Positions 9,291-15,702 of a stretch of DNA of 21,707 nucleotides are shown here, piece after piece. The DNA is from a virus, in the IMG/VR virus record IMGVR_UViG_3300021962_000750, positions 1 through 21,707 of that record. One strand, written 5' to 3'. The notes beneath the pieces were generated by a model. The model saw only the letters and a program-made list of their open reading frames with translations. It was not told the DNA's origin and did not search any database. Made by a program: the position numbers and the translations under genes. Position 1 is the first letter of the stretch; every line of letters begins with the position of its first letter.

Positions 9291-9415
9291 AGGTTCATCT
9301 TTTCTTCTATAGTTAGGTCTTCTATATCTTCGTCTTCGTCTTCTTCAAGAAACGGAAGGTACTTGCTTTTGAATTGCCTGTTCGACAATACATAGTTCTT
9401 GTGTAAGTGATGCAT
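9287..9415 (-). CDS. Very small acidic protein (42 aa)
   Basis: ATG at 9415 opens a 42-codon frame inside the 3' end of the upstream gene (overlap 71 nt) and ends in the ATGA junction with the next ORF. The N-terminal half is basic (MHHLHKNYVLSNRQFKSKY) and the C-terminal half strongly acidic (EEDEDEDIED). No family is recognised. The long overlap lowers confidence; the clean ATGA junction raises it. Confidence 0.35.
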   Translation of the reverse strand: MHHLHKNYVLSNRQFKSKYLPFLEEDEDEDIEDLTIEEKMNL

Positions 9416-9614
9416 GGACAATGAGTAGTTGCTCATTCGTCATGTTTTCGTACATAAGTTTCCTTCTGTTTGTCTTGGTTCTGACTAGGGGTGGTAGGTT
9501 GTTACGCCTACCAGCCATCCACAACGAATGATACTTAACATTGTATTCGTATGCGGCCTCCTTACCAGAAAGCCCTCTAGATAACGCTTCTTTGTAAATG
9601 TCTACTAGTTGCAT
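9345..9614 (-). CDS. Small helix-turn-helix-like protein (89 aa)
   Basis: The ATG start lies 17 nt after the nuclease stop, in the same transcription unit. Residues about 5-35 (IYKEALSRGLSGKEAAYEYN) have the spacing of a helix-turn-helix of the 'rule-of-recognition' type found in small phage and transposase-associated proteins. A basic segment (RTKTNRRKL) and a C-terminal helix (EQLLIVHASLTQELCIVEQA) follow. DNA binding is plausible but the role is unknown; no catalytic residues are visible. Confidence 0.6.
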   Translation of the reverse strand: MQLVDIYKEALSRGLSGKEAAYEYNVKYHSLWMAGRRNNLPPLVRTKTNRRKLMYENMTNEQLLIVHASLTQELCIVEQAIQKQVPSVS

Positions 9615-9631
9615 TGTTATAACGGCTGGGG

Positions 9632-10450
9632 TTATTCGATGTCAATATAGGTAATGCCGTCAGCATAAGAAGGCCAAATATTGTCGGTCAAACACTTGGA
9701 TAGGGTCTTGAATGCATCGGAGACCTTGGGCATGACGCTGAACAGAAGGTCGCTAGGAATGATTTCCACGAAGCGAACACCATGGGGTGGTTCCTTCTCC
9801 ACGAAGCAGAACACGAAGCGATACTCAGTGTCAGGACGCAAAGCCTTCATCAGATGGATGTAGTACAAAGCCTGAACATCGTACCCGCTCTTCTTTATGG
9901 CTTTCTTGATGCCATAGTTGTTTGCAATCTCGCTGGTGGTCTTGAGGTCCAAGATGACATGCTGTTCATGATTCACCCAATCAAGGCGACCCTTGGCTGT
10001 AACATTGTCATACATGGTGTCTGCGACAATGGATACTTCGGGGTTGCCAACGGCAGTGTACTTGATGAAGGTAGGCGTATTGCGGACGGCCTCAGCCATG
10101 CTGATGCATTGGTCGTATTGGTCTTGAGCGAGGCAAATCTTATTGCCATTGTCCAGAGTGAACTGCTCGTATCCTGCCTTTCCCTCCTTGGTACGCCTGT
10201 CGAACTTAGGCATCATGGTCACTTCGTTATGGAAGTGCTGAGGCTGAAAGACAGCAAGATGGGTTGCAGTGCCAAGCACCATGGCATCGGTCTCTTCGCT
10301 GGGCGTGGAGATGTAATGCTGGTAGTGGGCAGGTGACTTGAGCATCTGCTTGATGGCAGACTGGCTGACGGCTCCTAACTGGCGATAGGTGCTGTCCTCC
10401 ATGTTAACATGCTCAATGGCGTTCTTAAACAGTAGATGAGGCTTGGTCAT
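9632..10450 (-). CDS. Exodeoxyribonuclease VIII-like PD-(D/E)XK nuclease
   Basis: The 272-residue protein matches the RecE/Exo VIII-like branch of the PD-(D/E)XK nucleases: a His in LGTATHL (His64), Glu138 in GNPEVSI, Asp157 in KGRLDWV, the LDLKT core (Asp168, Lys170) and a Gln/Tyr motif (YDVQALYY, Gln193). Such enzymes resect double-stranded DNA ends 5' to 3' and work with an annealing protein; an ERF-type annealer is encoded just upstream. The ATG at 10459 lies only 4 nt after the predicted -10, so I prefer the in-frame ATG at 10450 (12 nt further than a leaderless minimum would require). The unit is headed by a C-tract promoter inside the 3' end of the transglycosylase gene. Confidence 0.85.
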   Translation of the reverse strand: MTKPHLLFKNAIEHVNMEDSTYRQLGAVSQSAIKQMLKSPAHYQHYISTPSEETDAMVLGTATHLAVFQPQHFHNEVTMMPKFDRRTKEGKAGYEQFTLDNGNKICLAQDQYDQCISMAEAVRNTPTFIKYTAVGNPEVSIVADTMYDNVTAKGRLDWVNHEQHVILDLKTTSEIANNYGIKKAIKKSGYDVQALYYIHLMKALRPDTEYRFVFCFVEKEPPHGVRFVEIIPSDLLFSVMPKVSDAFKTLSKCLTDNIWPSYADGITYIDIE

Positions 10451-10463
10451 ATGGTTCATATAG

Positions 10464-10493
10464 GTTATAATTACTTGGCAGGGGGGGTGTCCA
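10464..10493 (-). promoter_or_regulatory. C-tract promoter for the nuclease operon
   Basis: On the minus strand: TGGACA, C7, T, 18-nt spacer, TATAAC. It lies in the last codons of the transglycosylase gene, where it is translated as DTPPAK. It is the only copy with a changed -35 (TGGACA). Confidence 0.75.
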
Positions 10494-10971
10494 GTATGGA
10501 CTTGGCTCGCTTCATTGCGATGCGGGTATGATGGGTTGGGATTTCGTTGATGTTGAAGTTCACACCTCTAGCACCACGATATCCCATGTTGTAACACATG
10601 TATACAGTCATTGGAGTTACTTTTTGCTTGTTGTCCGTAAGTCTGTCGATAATCATTTCGACATAGCAGGTCGCAAGTAGTCTGGATGTGAATGGGTCAA
10701 GGCAGGACTTCTTGTGGTCCTTGAGCATCTTCTGAAATGTCAGCAATTCGTATACAAGTGGATGCTTTACTCTGCACCAAGCAACTGCGTCAAGGTAGGC
10801 ATCCTTGTGCATTTGGTATGCACCTATTGCGTTTCCGCTGTCACCAATGGCGTTAGGATTGTTGTTGGATTCGATTATTGCAATCTTGTCCATGAAGTCT
10901 TCAATTTCAAAGGAGTACCCAGAGATACAGGAGAGGAGCATAGACGATGCGTATGTTAGTAGTCGGTTCAT
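10471..10971 (-). CDS. Secreted lysozyme-like / lytic transglycosylase
   Basis: I chose the ATG at 10971; the GTG at 11001 lies inside a terminator hairpin. The 166-residue product begins with a signal-like stretch (MNRLLTYASSMLLSCISG) that contains a possible lipobox (LLSC). A goose-lysozyme/SLT-like motif follows: IIESNNNPNAIGD (catalytic Glu likely in IIES) and GNAIGAYQM. The enzyme would cleave the peptidoglycan glycan strand. Later Cys/Tyr-rich segments (YMCYNMGYRGARG) fit the C-terminal lobe. It sits between recombination genes, far from the holin-like gene, and starts directly after the poly-T of the preceding terminator, so its own expression is unclear. It could act as endolysin or in entry. 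Its last codons hold the next promoter. Confidence 0.7.
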   Translation of the reverse strand: MNRLLTYASSMLLSCISGYSFEIEDFMDKIAIIESNNNPNAIGDSGNAIGAYQMHKDAYLDAVAWCRVKHPLVYELLTFQKMLKDHKKSCLDPFTSRLLATCYVEMIIDRLTDNKQKVTPMTVYMCYNMGYRGARGVNFNINEIPTHHTRIAMKRAKSILDTPPAK

Positions 10972-11010
10972 AAAAAAAGGGGGAAGGGAGGGGGATTTCA
11001 CCCCTCCCTT
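10972..11010 (-). terminator. Likely rho-independent terminator after the ERF gene
   Basis: On the minus strand a 10-bp stem (AAGGGAGGGG with CCCCTCCCTT) and a 7-nt loop are followed by CCCCC and T7. The gap between stem and T-run is unusual. It lies 7 nt past the ERF stop and its T-run abuts the transglycosylase ATG. Confidence 0.5.
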
Positions 11011-11017
11011 TGACTAC

Positions 11018-11788
11018 TTAGAACGGAACATCATCGGACGCTTCAGGTTCCTGCTGGGGGTTTTGCGAGTTGTTATACAACGCAACAGCAGTGGCCTTCA
11101 ACTTGGCATCCTTTGCAGTGACTCGACCAGTCTTCTCGTAAGGACGAGGCTCCCACTTGGTGGCCCAGTAAGCAAGGTCATTGCCCTGAAGTTCACCGAT
11201 GGGAGTTCCCTTGTTGTTGCCAAAAGGCACAGGGATGGAGGGGTCGATATCACCAGAGGTCGGCTCAGGTGCGGTCAGGCCAGTGATGTAGTTGGCAACA
11301 GGCTTGGGGGCAACATATTGTTTGGGAGCAACAGCCTTAACCTGTCGGTCAAACTCAGCATCGTCATCTTCTGTAGCGACACCTGCAACGGAAGCCAGTG
11401 CGTAGCGTCTCAAATAAGTCAGCAATGCACCAGCCTGTTGACCAGTGGTATCCGTGTCGATAGGTACGACACATGATTGCTCAATGCTTTCTCCATTCTT
11501 GTGAATGATGATGGTTTGGATTCCGACAGCACCAATCTGTTTGCGTTCTGCACCAGACCAGAAAGCATCACTAGCCGATGTCGGGAACTGAAGTATAGCA
11601 AGTCCATTCTTTGCGAAGATTGGCTTAATATAATTCAAGTGAGCCGATAGGCTGGCGTACTTGGATTTGTGGAACGGATTGTTACTATCGGGGGCTATGT
11701 CCTTCGTCTCAAAAAGAGACTTGGCAATAGCCGAATAGAACTCGGAACGCCTCTGTTGTAGAGCGTTGATTTCATTATCTTGGGTCAT
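11018..11788 (-). CDS. erf: ERF family single-strand annealing protein
   Basis: This 256-residue protein has the ERF-superfamily N-terminal domain: an opening helix (RRSEFYSAIAKSLFETK), the conserved HKSKYASLSAHLNYIKPIF segment, GLAILQFP, and TGQQAGALLTYLRRYALAS near residues 115-133, which is the family's hallmark region. ERF proteins bind single-stranded DNA and anneal complementary strands in phage recombination and genome circularisation. The C-terminal part is a Pro/Ala-rich linker and ends in the acidic DDVPF, typical of single-strand DNA binding tails. It pairs functionally with the Exo VIII-like nuclease downstream. Transcription starts at its own C-tract promoter, 19 nt upstream of the ATG, and ends at a terminator. 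Confidence 0.88.
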   Translation of the reverse strand: MTQDNEINALQQRRSEFYSAIAKSLFETKDIAPDSNNPFHKSKYASLSAHLNYIKPIFAKNGLAILQFPTSASDAFWSGAERKQIGAVGIQTIIIHKNGESIEQSCVVPIDTDTTGQQAGALLTYLRRYALASVAGVATEDDDAEFDRQVKAVAPKQYVAPKPVANYITGLTAPEPTSGDIDPSIPVPFGNNKGTPIGELQGNDLAYWATKWEPRPYEKTGRVTAKDAKLKATAVALYNNSQNPQQEPEASDDVPF

Positions 11789-11807
11789 AGGTATGGGTTC
11801 GGGAAAG

Positions 11808-11837
11808 TTTATAAACAGGTTGCAGGGGGGGTGTCAA
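11808..11837 (-). promoter_or_regulatory. C-tract promoter for the ERF gene
   Basis: Minus strand: TTGACA, C7, T, exact 18-nt spacer, TATAAA. This is the copy closest to the bacterial consensus. It sits directly after the terminator of the replication operon. Confidence 0.8.
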
Positions 11838-11844
11838 CCCGATT

Positions 11845-11878
11845 AAAAAACTAATGCATAGGGAACCACCCCTATGCA
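11845..11878 (-). terminator. Rho-independent terminator of the replication operon
   Basis: On the minus strand a 9-bp perfect stem (TGCATAGGG with CCCTATGCA) and a 6-nt loop are followed by TTAG and T6. It lies 84 nt past the ATPase stop and 8 nt before the ERF promoter. Confidence 0.75.
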
Positions 11879-11961
11879 CTAGAACCTTTCGGTTTTGTAT
11901 GATGAACCAGCCGATGCCGTAGCACCCGCCAGCGTTGATTTAATAACTGAGTTGGTTAGGC

Positions 11962-12645
11962 TCAAGCGGAAATGGCAGAAAAGTAATCACGCAATCTTCT
12001 CACTAGGGCAACCCCTGTCTCCTTGTTCTGGAAACGCTCCAGCAACTTGTCGCCAGTATAGTTGGTCGTAATGATTGTCGTCTTAAGATTGGAGGTTCTC
12101 TCGTCAATAACCGCAAAAAGGTCTGACTCCAGACGCTGTGTGAGACGCTCCTTGCCCAAGTCGTCAAGAACTAGGACTGGGCAGGAGATAAGAATGTCAA
12201 GAACATTGCCATGCTTTCGGTCTTCAAAACCCTTTTCAATGAGCCCCTCAAACTTCCGCATCTGCAAAAAGAACGACCTGTCAGGGTAGTGCTTTCGCCA
12301 TAGCCTGTTGAACAGTCTCCATGCCGCCCTAGACTTGCATGTTCCAGACTCGCCATGCAGGATTAGAGACGACTTCTCCTCCGAAGGATGCCAGTCCTCG
12401 GCCTTAAGCAACAAAGGGCTCCTACGGACATCCGTGGCTATGAAGCCCTGAGGGTACTCAGGATGCAGGTGGGCAAAGGCAATGCCCTTCTTGTCAAAGA
12501 CTTCCTTGTAACTGAATGGGTAGTCCCAGTAGTCCTTGGCTGTAAAGCACTCTTCACACACACGGACAGACATGTCAAAGAACTTCTTGCTTTCGTTCCA
12601 TGCTGGTACGGCTTGGCTCTCGCAATGTACGCACTTGTACTTCAC
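11962..12645 (-). CDS. DnaC/IstB-like AAA+ ATPase, probable helicase loader
   Basis: I chose the GTG at 12645, which overlaps the stop of the preceding gene as GTGA; the frame also opens at TTG 12672. The 227-residue product has an N-terminal four-cysteine zinc-finger-like motif (Cys5, Cys8, Cys30, Cys33), then an AAA+ domain: Walker A HGESGTCKS (Lys104), Walker B VLVLDDLG (about 157-164), a sensor-1 ITTNYT and a C-terminal RRLRDY with arginine-finger character. It resembles DnaC/DnaI/IstB proteins that load the replicative helicase. The Walker A has Cys where Gly normally precedes Lys. No helicase gene is in this window. It is the last gene of the replication operon. Confidence 0.8.
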   Translation of the reverse strand: MKYKCVHCESQAVPAWNESKKFFDMSVRVCEECFTAKDYWDYPFSYKEVFDKKGIAFAHLHPEYPQGFIATDVRRSPLLLKAEDWHPSEEKSSLILHGESGTCKSRAAWRLFNRLWRKHYPDRSFFLQMRKFEGLIEKGFEDRKHGNVLDILISCPVLVLDDLGKERLTQRLESDLFAVIDERTSNLKTTIITTNYTGDKLLERFQNKETGVALVRRLRDYFSAISA

Positions 12646-13085
12646 GACTGCACTCCCTTGGCTTTTTGCCAATAAATCATGGCCTCACGCACTATTGTTG
12701 GTTCATAAGGGCAACCATTGAAGTCGGCTTGCAAAGTCACTTCCATCGCATCCCCCGCCTTGGTCAGCCGCTCGACCTCGGCCTTGAGGCGGGCGTGAGA
12801 ATCAACGATGTACTTTATACGCTCAGGAAGAGTCTTGTCAGCAAATATGTCTCCATTGTCAAATTCAAGCGTCTCCGAATTAGCCATTCTGATATATTCA
12901 GAAATGTTATATCCTAGAGGTATTGCTAATTTCTTCAGTTGCTCAACCTCGGCCTTTTCGTCAATCCATAGTTGGTAGTGTCGGTCTGACTCTTCACGAA
13001 TAAGAAGGTTCTCTGATTTGAGATTTTCAATCTCTTCACGGAGTTCTTGTCTAGTCCAGAACATCATATTAGAATCCTTTGGCAT
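12642..13085 (-). CDS. Coiled-coil hypothetical protein in the replication operon
   Basis: The product (147 residues from ATG 13085; ATGs at 13067 and 13064, just past the upstream stop, are equally possible) is mostly helical. Residues about 10-50 (EIENLKSENLLIREESDRHY) and about 95-110 (ARLKAEVERLTK) have heptad character. No catalytic motif or known family is recognised. It lies between the HTH replication protein (17-nt overlap if the long start is used) and the ATPase (GTGA junction), so it is probably co-translated with both and may act in the same complex. Confidence 0.7.
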   Translation of the reverse strand: MPKDSNMMFWTRQELREEIENLKSENLLIREESDRHYQLWIDEKAEVEQLKKLAIPLGYNISEYIRMANSETLEFDNGDIFADKTLPERIKYIVDSHARLKAEVERLTKAGDAMEVTLQADFNGCPYEPTIVREAMIYWQKAKGVQS

Positions 13086-13722
13086 GGTCGTTTTTGGTTA
13101 AGGTTGGTCCAGATTCGGTTCGGGCTGGCTCAAATAAGCCGACCCATCCGTTCTTTATGGAAAGTTCAATGGAGATAATAGCCTTGGTTTCGCCCCACTT
13201 CTTAAGGTCAGCAAACTGCTTCTCTATCGTAGATGGAGTCAACTTCTTCTTTAGTTCCTTTCGGTAGTCTATCCACGCTCCCCATGCCTTGTGAAACTCT
13301 TCAGATTCAAAAGGAAAAACAGGAGCATTAACAAGACCCTTTATCTTTTTAGTATCCTCTTTATTATCTTCTTTATTATATGGGTGCAACGGATTGCATG
13401 GGGTAGGTGCAATAGATTGCATGGGGGGTGTGCAATGCACTGCATCCCTAAGTGCAACAGAATGCACTGTATGCAATACCCTGCGTCCAACAGGAGTATA
13501 CTCACGCACAACGAGTTTACGCTCAATCAGTTTGGCGAGGATGTTCTGCATTTGTCGCTTCTCTACATTGAGGCAGTTCTGTAGGTAGGCGTTAGATGCC
13601 CAGCATCCATCCTCACCATCCAGTGCATCAATAAGGGAGAAGCATACCTTCTCGGTCAGTGTAAGAGTACTAGACTCAAACACCTCCTTGGGCATCCATA
13701 GCCCAGTAAATTTAAGGTTCAT
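13069..13722 (-). CDS. Phage replication initiator/organiser-like HTH protein
   Basis: I chose the ATG at 13722, because the alternative GTG at 13731 lies inside the predicted -10 (TAGAGT). The 217-residue product has an N-terminal winged-helix domain (LTEKVCFSLIDALDGEDGC, SNAYLQNCLNVEKRQMQNIL, a wing around VVREYTPVGRR), a Pro-rich linker with repeated (M/N)xL/IxP segments and a C-terminal helical region (FHKAWGAWIDYRKELKKKL). This layout fits phage replication proteins of the O/DnaD/replisome-organiser type that bind the origin and recruit the helicase loader; the loader-like ATPase is two genes downstream. The linker DNA (13380-13500) holds several near-repeats of a GCAATxxATTGCA-like word, a possible origin iteron region. 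Confidence 0.65.
   Translation of the reverse strand: MNLKFTGLWMPKEVFESSTLTLTEKVCFSLIDALDGEDGCWASNAYLQNCLNVEKRQMQNILAKLIERKLVVREYTPVGRRVLHTVHSVALRDAVHCTPPMQSIAPTPCNPLHPYNKEDNKEDTKKIKGLVNAPVFPFESEEFHKAWGAWIDYRKELKKKLTPSTIEKQFADLKKWGETKAIISIELSIKNGWVGLFEPARTESGPTLTKNDHAKGF
13380..13480 (-). repeat. Cluster of short near-repeats inside the replication gene, possible origin iterons
   Basis: Within the linker of the replication protein the words GTGCAAC/GTGCAAT and GATTGCATGG / AATGCACTG recur about every 15-25 nt (for example GGGTGCAACGGATTGCATGG at 13381, then GTGCAATAGATTGCATGG at about 13407). Lambda-like phages place origin iterons inside the initiator gene. The repeats may also simply reflect coding of Cys/Thr/Pro/His-rich linker peptides. 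Confidence 0.35.
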
Positions 13723-13729
13723 CGCTTCC

Positions 13730-13759
13730 ACTCTAACACCAGTCCAAGGGGGGTGTCAA
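13730..13759 (-). promoter_or_regulatory. C-tract promoter for the replication operon
   Basis: Minus strand: TTGACA, C6, T, 18-nt spacer, TAGAGT. The ATG lies 7 nt after the -10, predicting a leaderless or nearly leaderless mRNA. The TGA inside TTGACA is the stop of the preceding gene. Confidence 0.75.
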
Positions 13760-14217
13760 GCGGATGGTTCTTGTGGCTCAATCTCAATGATTGTTTCGCC
13801 TTTCAGCATCTTATTGATGTCGTCCTGCGATATCTTCTGGATGCGATGCTCTATCACGGCAGTAGGCTGGTCTTGAAGCACCGCAATCTTGTCAATGATA
13901 ATACCAAGAGCAGTAGGAAGGAAGTTCGGATGTATGTTTTCAATTTCATTATTAAGTCTATTAGCCCCCTTCATACCAGCATTCTTCATTATGTTAGCCA
14001 TGTTGGTCTTCCAGTCTTTGTCAGATAGACCAGACATGTCTGCCTTTATAGCGGATATGCTATGCTCGGACAGTCCTGTTTCCTTGACTATCTCGTCTCT
14101 GGTTATACCCTGCTTGAGCATCTCTTCACACTTCTGCCTACGCTCAGGCTCAATGTTCTTTGCGTTGCTGTAATGCTGGTTGTTACGAATTATCTCTTTC
14201 TTTGGCTCATATTCCAT
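13756..14217 (-). CDS. HTH DNA-binding protein, terminase-small-subunit-like or regulator
   Basis: I chose the ATG at 14217; a GTG at 14238 would start inside the divergent promoter. The 153-residue product has an N-terminal helix-turn-helix (MLKQGITRDEIVKETGLSEH, then SISAIKADM), a helical middle and a conserved-looking segment around PTALGIIIDKIAVLQDQPTAVIEHR. That last pattern occurs in phage small proteins that are annotated as HTH regulators or terminase small subunits. No large terminase subunit is visible here to decide. It ends in EPQEPSA, with its stop TGA inside the next promoter's TTGACA. It is divergent from the RusA unit. Confidence 0.6.
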   Translation of the reverse strand: MEYEPKKEIIRNNQHYSNAKNIEPERRQKCEEMLKQGITRDEIVKETGLSEHSISAIKADMSGLSDKDWKTNMANIMKNAGMKGANRLNNEIENIHPNFLPTALGIIIDKIAVLQDQPTAVIEHRIQKISQDDINKMLKGETIIEIEPQEPSA

Positions 14218-14231
14218 GAAAAGGATTGTGC

Positions 14232-14261
14232 TTGACACCCCCCCTGAGTCAACCCTAAAGT
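14232..14261 (+). promoter_or_regulatory. C-tract promoter for the RusA-tRNA unit
   Basis: TTGACA, C7, T, 18-nt spacer, TAAAGT; the ATG of the first gene is 7 nt downstream. This copy overlaps a weaker mirror-image TTGACT on the minus strand. Confidence 0.7.
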
Positions 14262-14268
14262 GACTTTG

Positions 14269-14376
14269 ATGAAAAATACCATTGCTACTTTGATACTAGG
14301 CGTTGCCGTCTGTGTTGTGTATACCACTGTTGCTACTGTTCTTGGAGGCGTAACAGGCGAGCGTCATGATTCCTAA
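14269..14376 (+). CDS. Single-span small membrane peptide (35 aa)
   Basis: The 35-residue product (MKNTIATLILGVAVCVVYTT, then VATVLGGVTGERHDS) is one long hydrophobic stretch between a short basic start and a polar tail. It starts 7 nt after a predicted -10 and overlaps the RusA gene by 11 nt, so it is well placed to be translated first from the unit. Role unknown; small phage membrane peptides can act in superinfection exclusion or lysis timing. Confidence 0.6.
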   Translation: MKNTIATLILGVAVCVVYTTVATVLGGVTGERHDS

Positions 14377-14875
14377 AATTGTCAATATCAGAGTTCCTAT
14401 TGAAGCCCCGCCTACGCACCAAGCCGCATTGCGTGTTCTAAAGAACAAGAGCGGTAAAATGTTCATAGGCAAGATGGCTAACAGCAATGCCGTCAAGTGG
14501 AAGCAGTCGTTTCTGCTTATGTTGCTTAAGTGGACTCCTAAGGAACCACTGTCTGGCCCCCTGCGTGTAAGCGTTAACTTTGGGTATCCATTGTTAAAGA
14601 AACATCATGAACAAATCAAGAAGCGTAAGGGCAATGGCGTAATGGTCGTGGAAGCAAAAGTCACACGCCCAGATTGCGATAACTTAGTTAAATCTGTGCT
14701 TGACGCATTGACCGAGGCTAAATATATTGTCGATGATTCAAATGTAGTTTCACTCAGCGTAAGCAAGTGGTTCCACTGGAAGGCTCCCTTCATTGATGTC
14801 ATCATCACGGAGGAAAAGAGCGACCCTTGGAAGGAACTTGACAACCCCTCCGCTCCATCCGTAGAACCCAAATAA
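14366..14875 (+). CDS. rusA: RusA-like Holliday junction resolvase
   Basis: The 169-residue protein has the RusA pattern: an N-terminal strand region with PPTHQAALRV, a basic loop (LKKHHEQIKKRKGN), the acidic motif TRPDCDNLVKSVLDAL (Asp103, Asp105, Lys109) and VDDSNVVSLSV (Asp123/Asp124) that form the metal site. RusA dimers cut Holliday junctions symmetrically and resolve recombination intermediates, which fits the ERF and Exo VIII-like genes nearby. Length is above the classic 120 residues because of a C-terminal Pro/Ser/Glu extension. It overlaps the small membrane peptide, and its stop overlaps the next start as TAATG. Confidence 0.88.
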   Translation: MIPKIVNIRVPIEAPPTHQAALRVLKNKSGKMFIGKMANSNAVKWKQSFLLMLLKWTPKEPLSGPLRVSVNFGYPLLKKHHEQIKKRKGNGVMVVEAKVTRPDCDNLVKSVLDALTEAKYIVDDSNVVSLSVSKWFHWKAPFIDVIITEEKSDPWKELDNPSAPSVEPK

Positions 14876-15330
14876 TGACCAACAAGATTACTGACCGAGC
14901 ATGCTACATCATGGAAACGGAATTCTGGTGCAATTACGAACTTGAAGGCGAAAACCTCACCGAGCGTACAATGAAAGGCAGAGTAAAGAAATTGCTTCAG
15001 ACACATATGGACAGGTGCTATAACAACGAAAATAGTGTTCCGTTTATAATGGTCACTGAAATTAGCAATAAAGAACCCATATGCGAAGACAAGGATGGCG
15101 TAACTAAATTGCGTACATCTTGTACAATGACCATGTGTATTGAAGATGCCGACAACAACCCTCAGCAATTGGCTAAAAACATGACCATGCTGTTCTTCGA
15201 CTCAATCAAGTTCCCATCATTTAGAATCAACAAAGCATATCCAACGCCAGACAGTATCTCCATCAAGGACGACTCATGCATGCGTGGCTATGTACAACTT
15301 GACAATACAGTTTTTATTCCAATCACATGA
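14875..15330 (+). CDS. Hypothetical protein (151 aa)
   Basis: The ATG overlaps the RusA stop (TAATG) and its own stop overlaps the next start (ATGA). It has several cysteines (for example CYIMETEFWCN, RTSCTMTMCIED, DDSCMRGY), a helical N-terminus and alternating beta-type strands. I recognise no family or catalytic motif. Its place directly after RusA suggests a nucleic-acid related role, which is inference only. Confidence 0.7.
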   Translation: MTNKITDRACYIMETEFWCNYELEGENLTERTMKGRVKKLLQTHMDRCYNNENSVPFIMVTEISNKEPICEDKDGVTKLRTSCTMTMCIEDADNNPQQLAKNMTMLFFDSIKFPSFRINKAYPTPDSISIKDDSCMRGYVQLDNTVFIPIT

Positions 15331-15539
15331 ACCAAAGAGAAATCAATCGTGTTGAGAAGTATCTCATCACATATCCGCAAATCAGGAATAATCCTGCCGC
15401 TATCGAGGAGTTGAAGAACCTGTGTCTCGACCCCAAGATTGGGCATCCTGCTGATGCAAACAAGCAACGCCAGTTCCGCAACGCTCGCAAGAATCGTGAT
15501 GCGGCTGTGCTTACGCTTGCCAGTTCACTGACTGCATAA
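15327..15539 (+). CDS. Small basic hypothetical protein (70 aa)
   Basis: ATGA overlap with the previous gene. It is a helical, basic protein: REINRVEKYLITYPQIRNN at the start and KQRQFRNARKNRD near the end. The pattern of a short helix pair with a basic tail resembles small phage proteins of transcriptional or DnaA-like binding type, but no family is recognised. It ends 7 nt before the first tRNA. Confidence 0.6.
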   Translation: MNQREINRVEKYLITYPQIRNNPAAIEELKNLCLDPKIGHPADANKQRQFRNARKNRDAAVLTLASSLTA

Positions 15540-15546
15540 GTCTTTT

Positions 15547-15618
15547 ATCCCATTAGTTCAGCGGATAGAACAGTGGTTTTCTAAACCATTAACCTTGGTT
15601 CGATTCCAAGATGGGATA
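15547..15618 (+). tRNA. tRNA-Arg (anticodon TCT)
   Basis: Full cloverleaf: acceptor ATCCCAT with ATGGGAT, D-arm GTTC/GAAC, anticodon loop TTTCTAA, T-arm CTTGG/CCAAG with loop TTCGATT, discriminator A. CCA is not encoded. It reads AGA, a codon used heavily in this phage. Confidence 0.9.
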
Positions 15619-15622
15619 CTTT

Positions 15623-15694
15623 GCCCTGTTAGCACAGTGGTAGTGCGTCTGTTTTGTAAACAGAAGGTCGTTGGTTCAACCCCAACACAGGGCT
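15623..15694 (+). tRNA. tRNA-Thr (anticodon TGT)
   Basis: Full cloverleaf: acceptor GCCCTGT with ACAGGGC, D-arm GCAC/GTGC, anticodon arm TCTGT/ACAGA with loop TTTGTAA, T-arm GTTGG/CCAAC with loop TTCAACC, discriminator T. CCA not encoded. Four bases after the Arg tRNA. Confidence 0.92.
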
Positions 15695-15702
15695 TACTTT
15701 CT

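Noticed and set aside
9345-9614. Transposase or IS remnant because of the helix-turn-helix pattern
   Set aside because: No catalytic domain, terminal repeats or target duplications are seen; the gene is a clean operon member.
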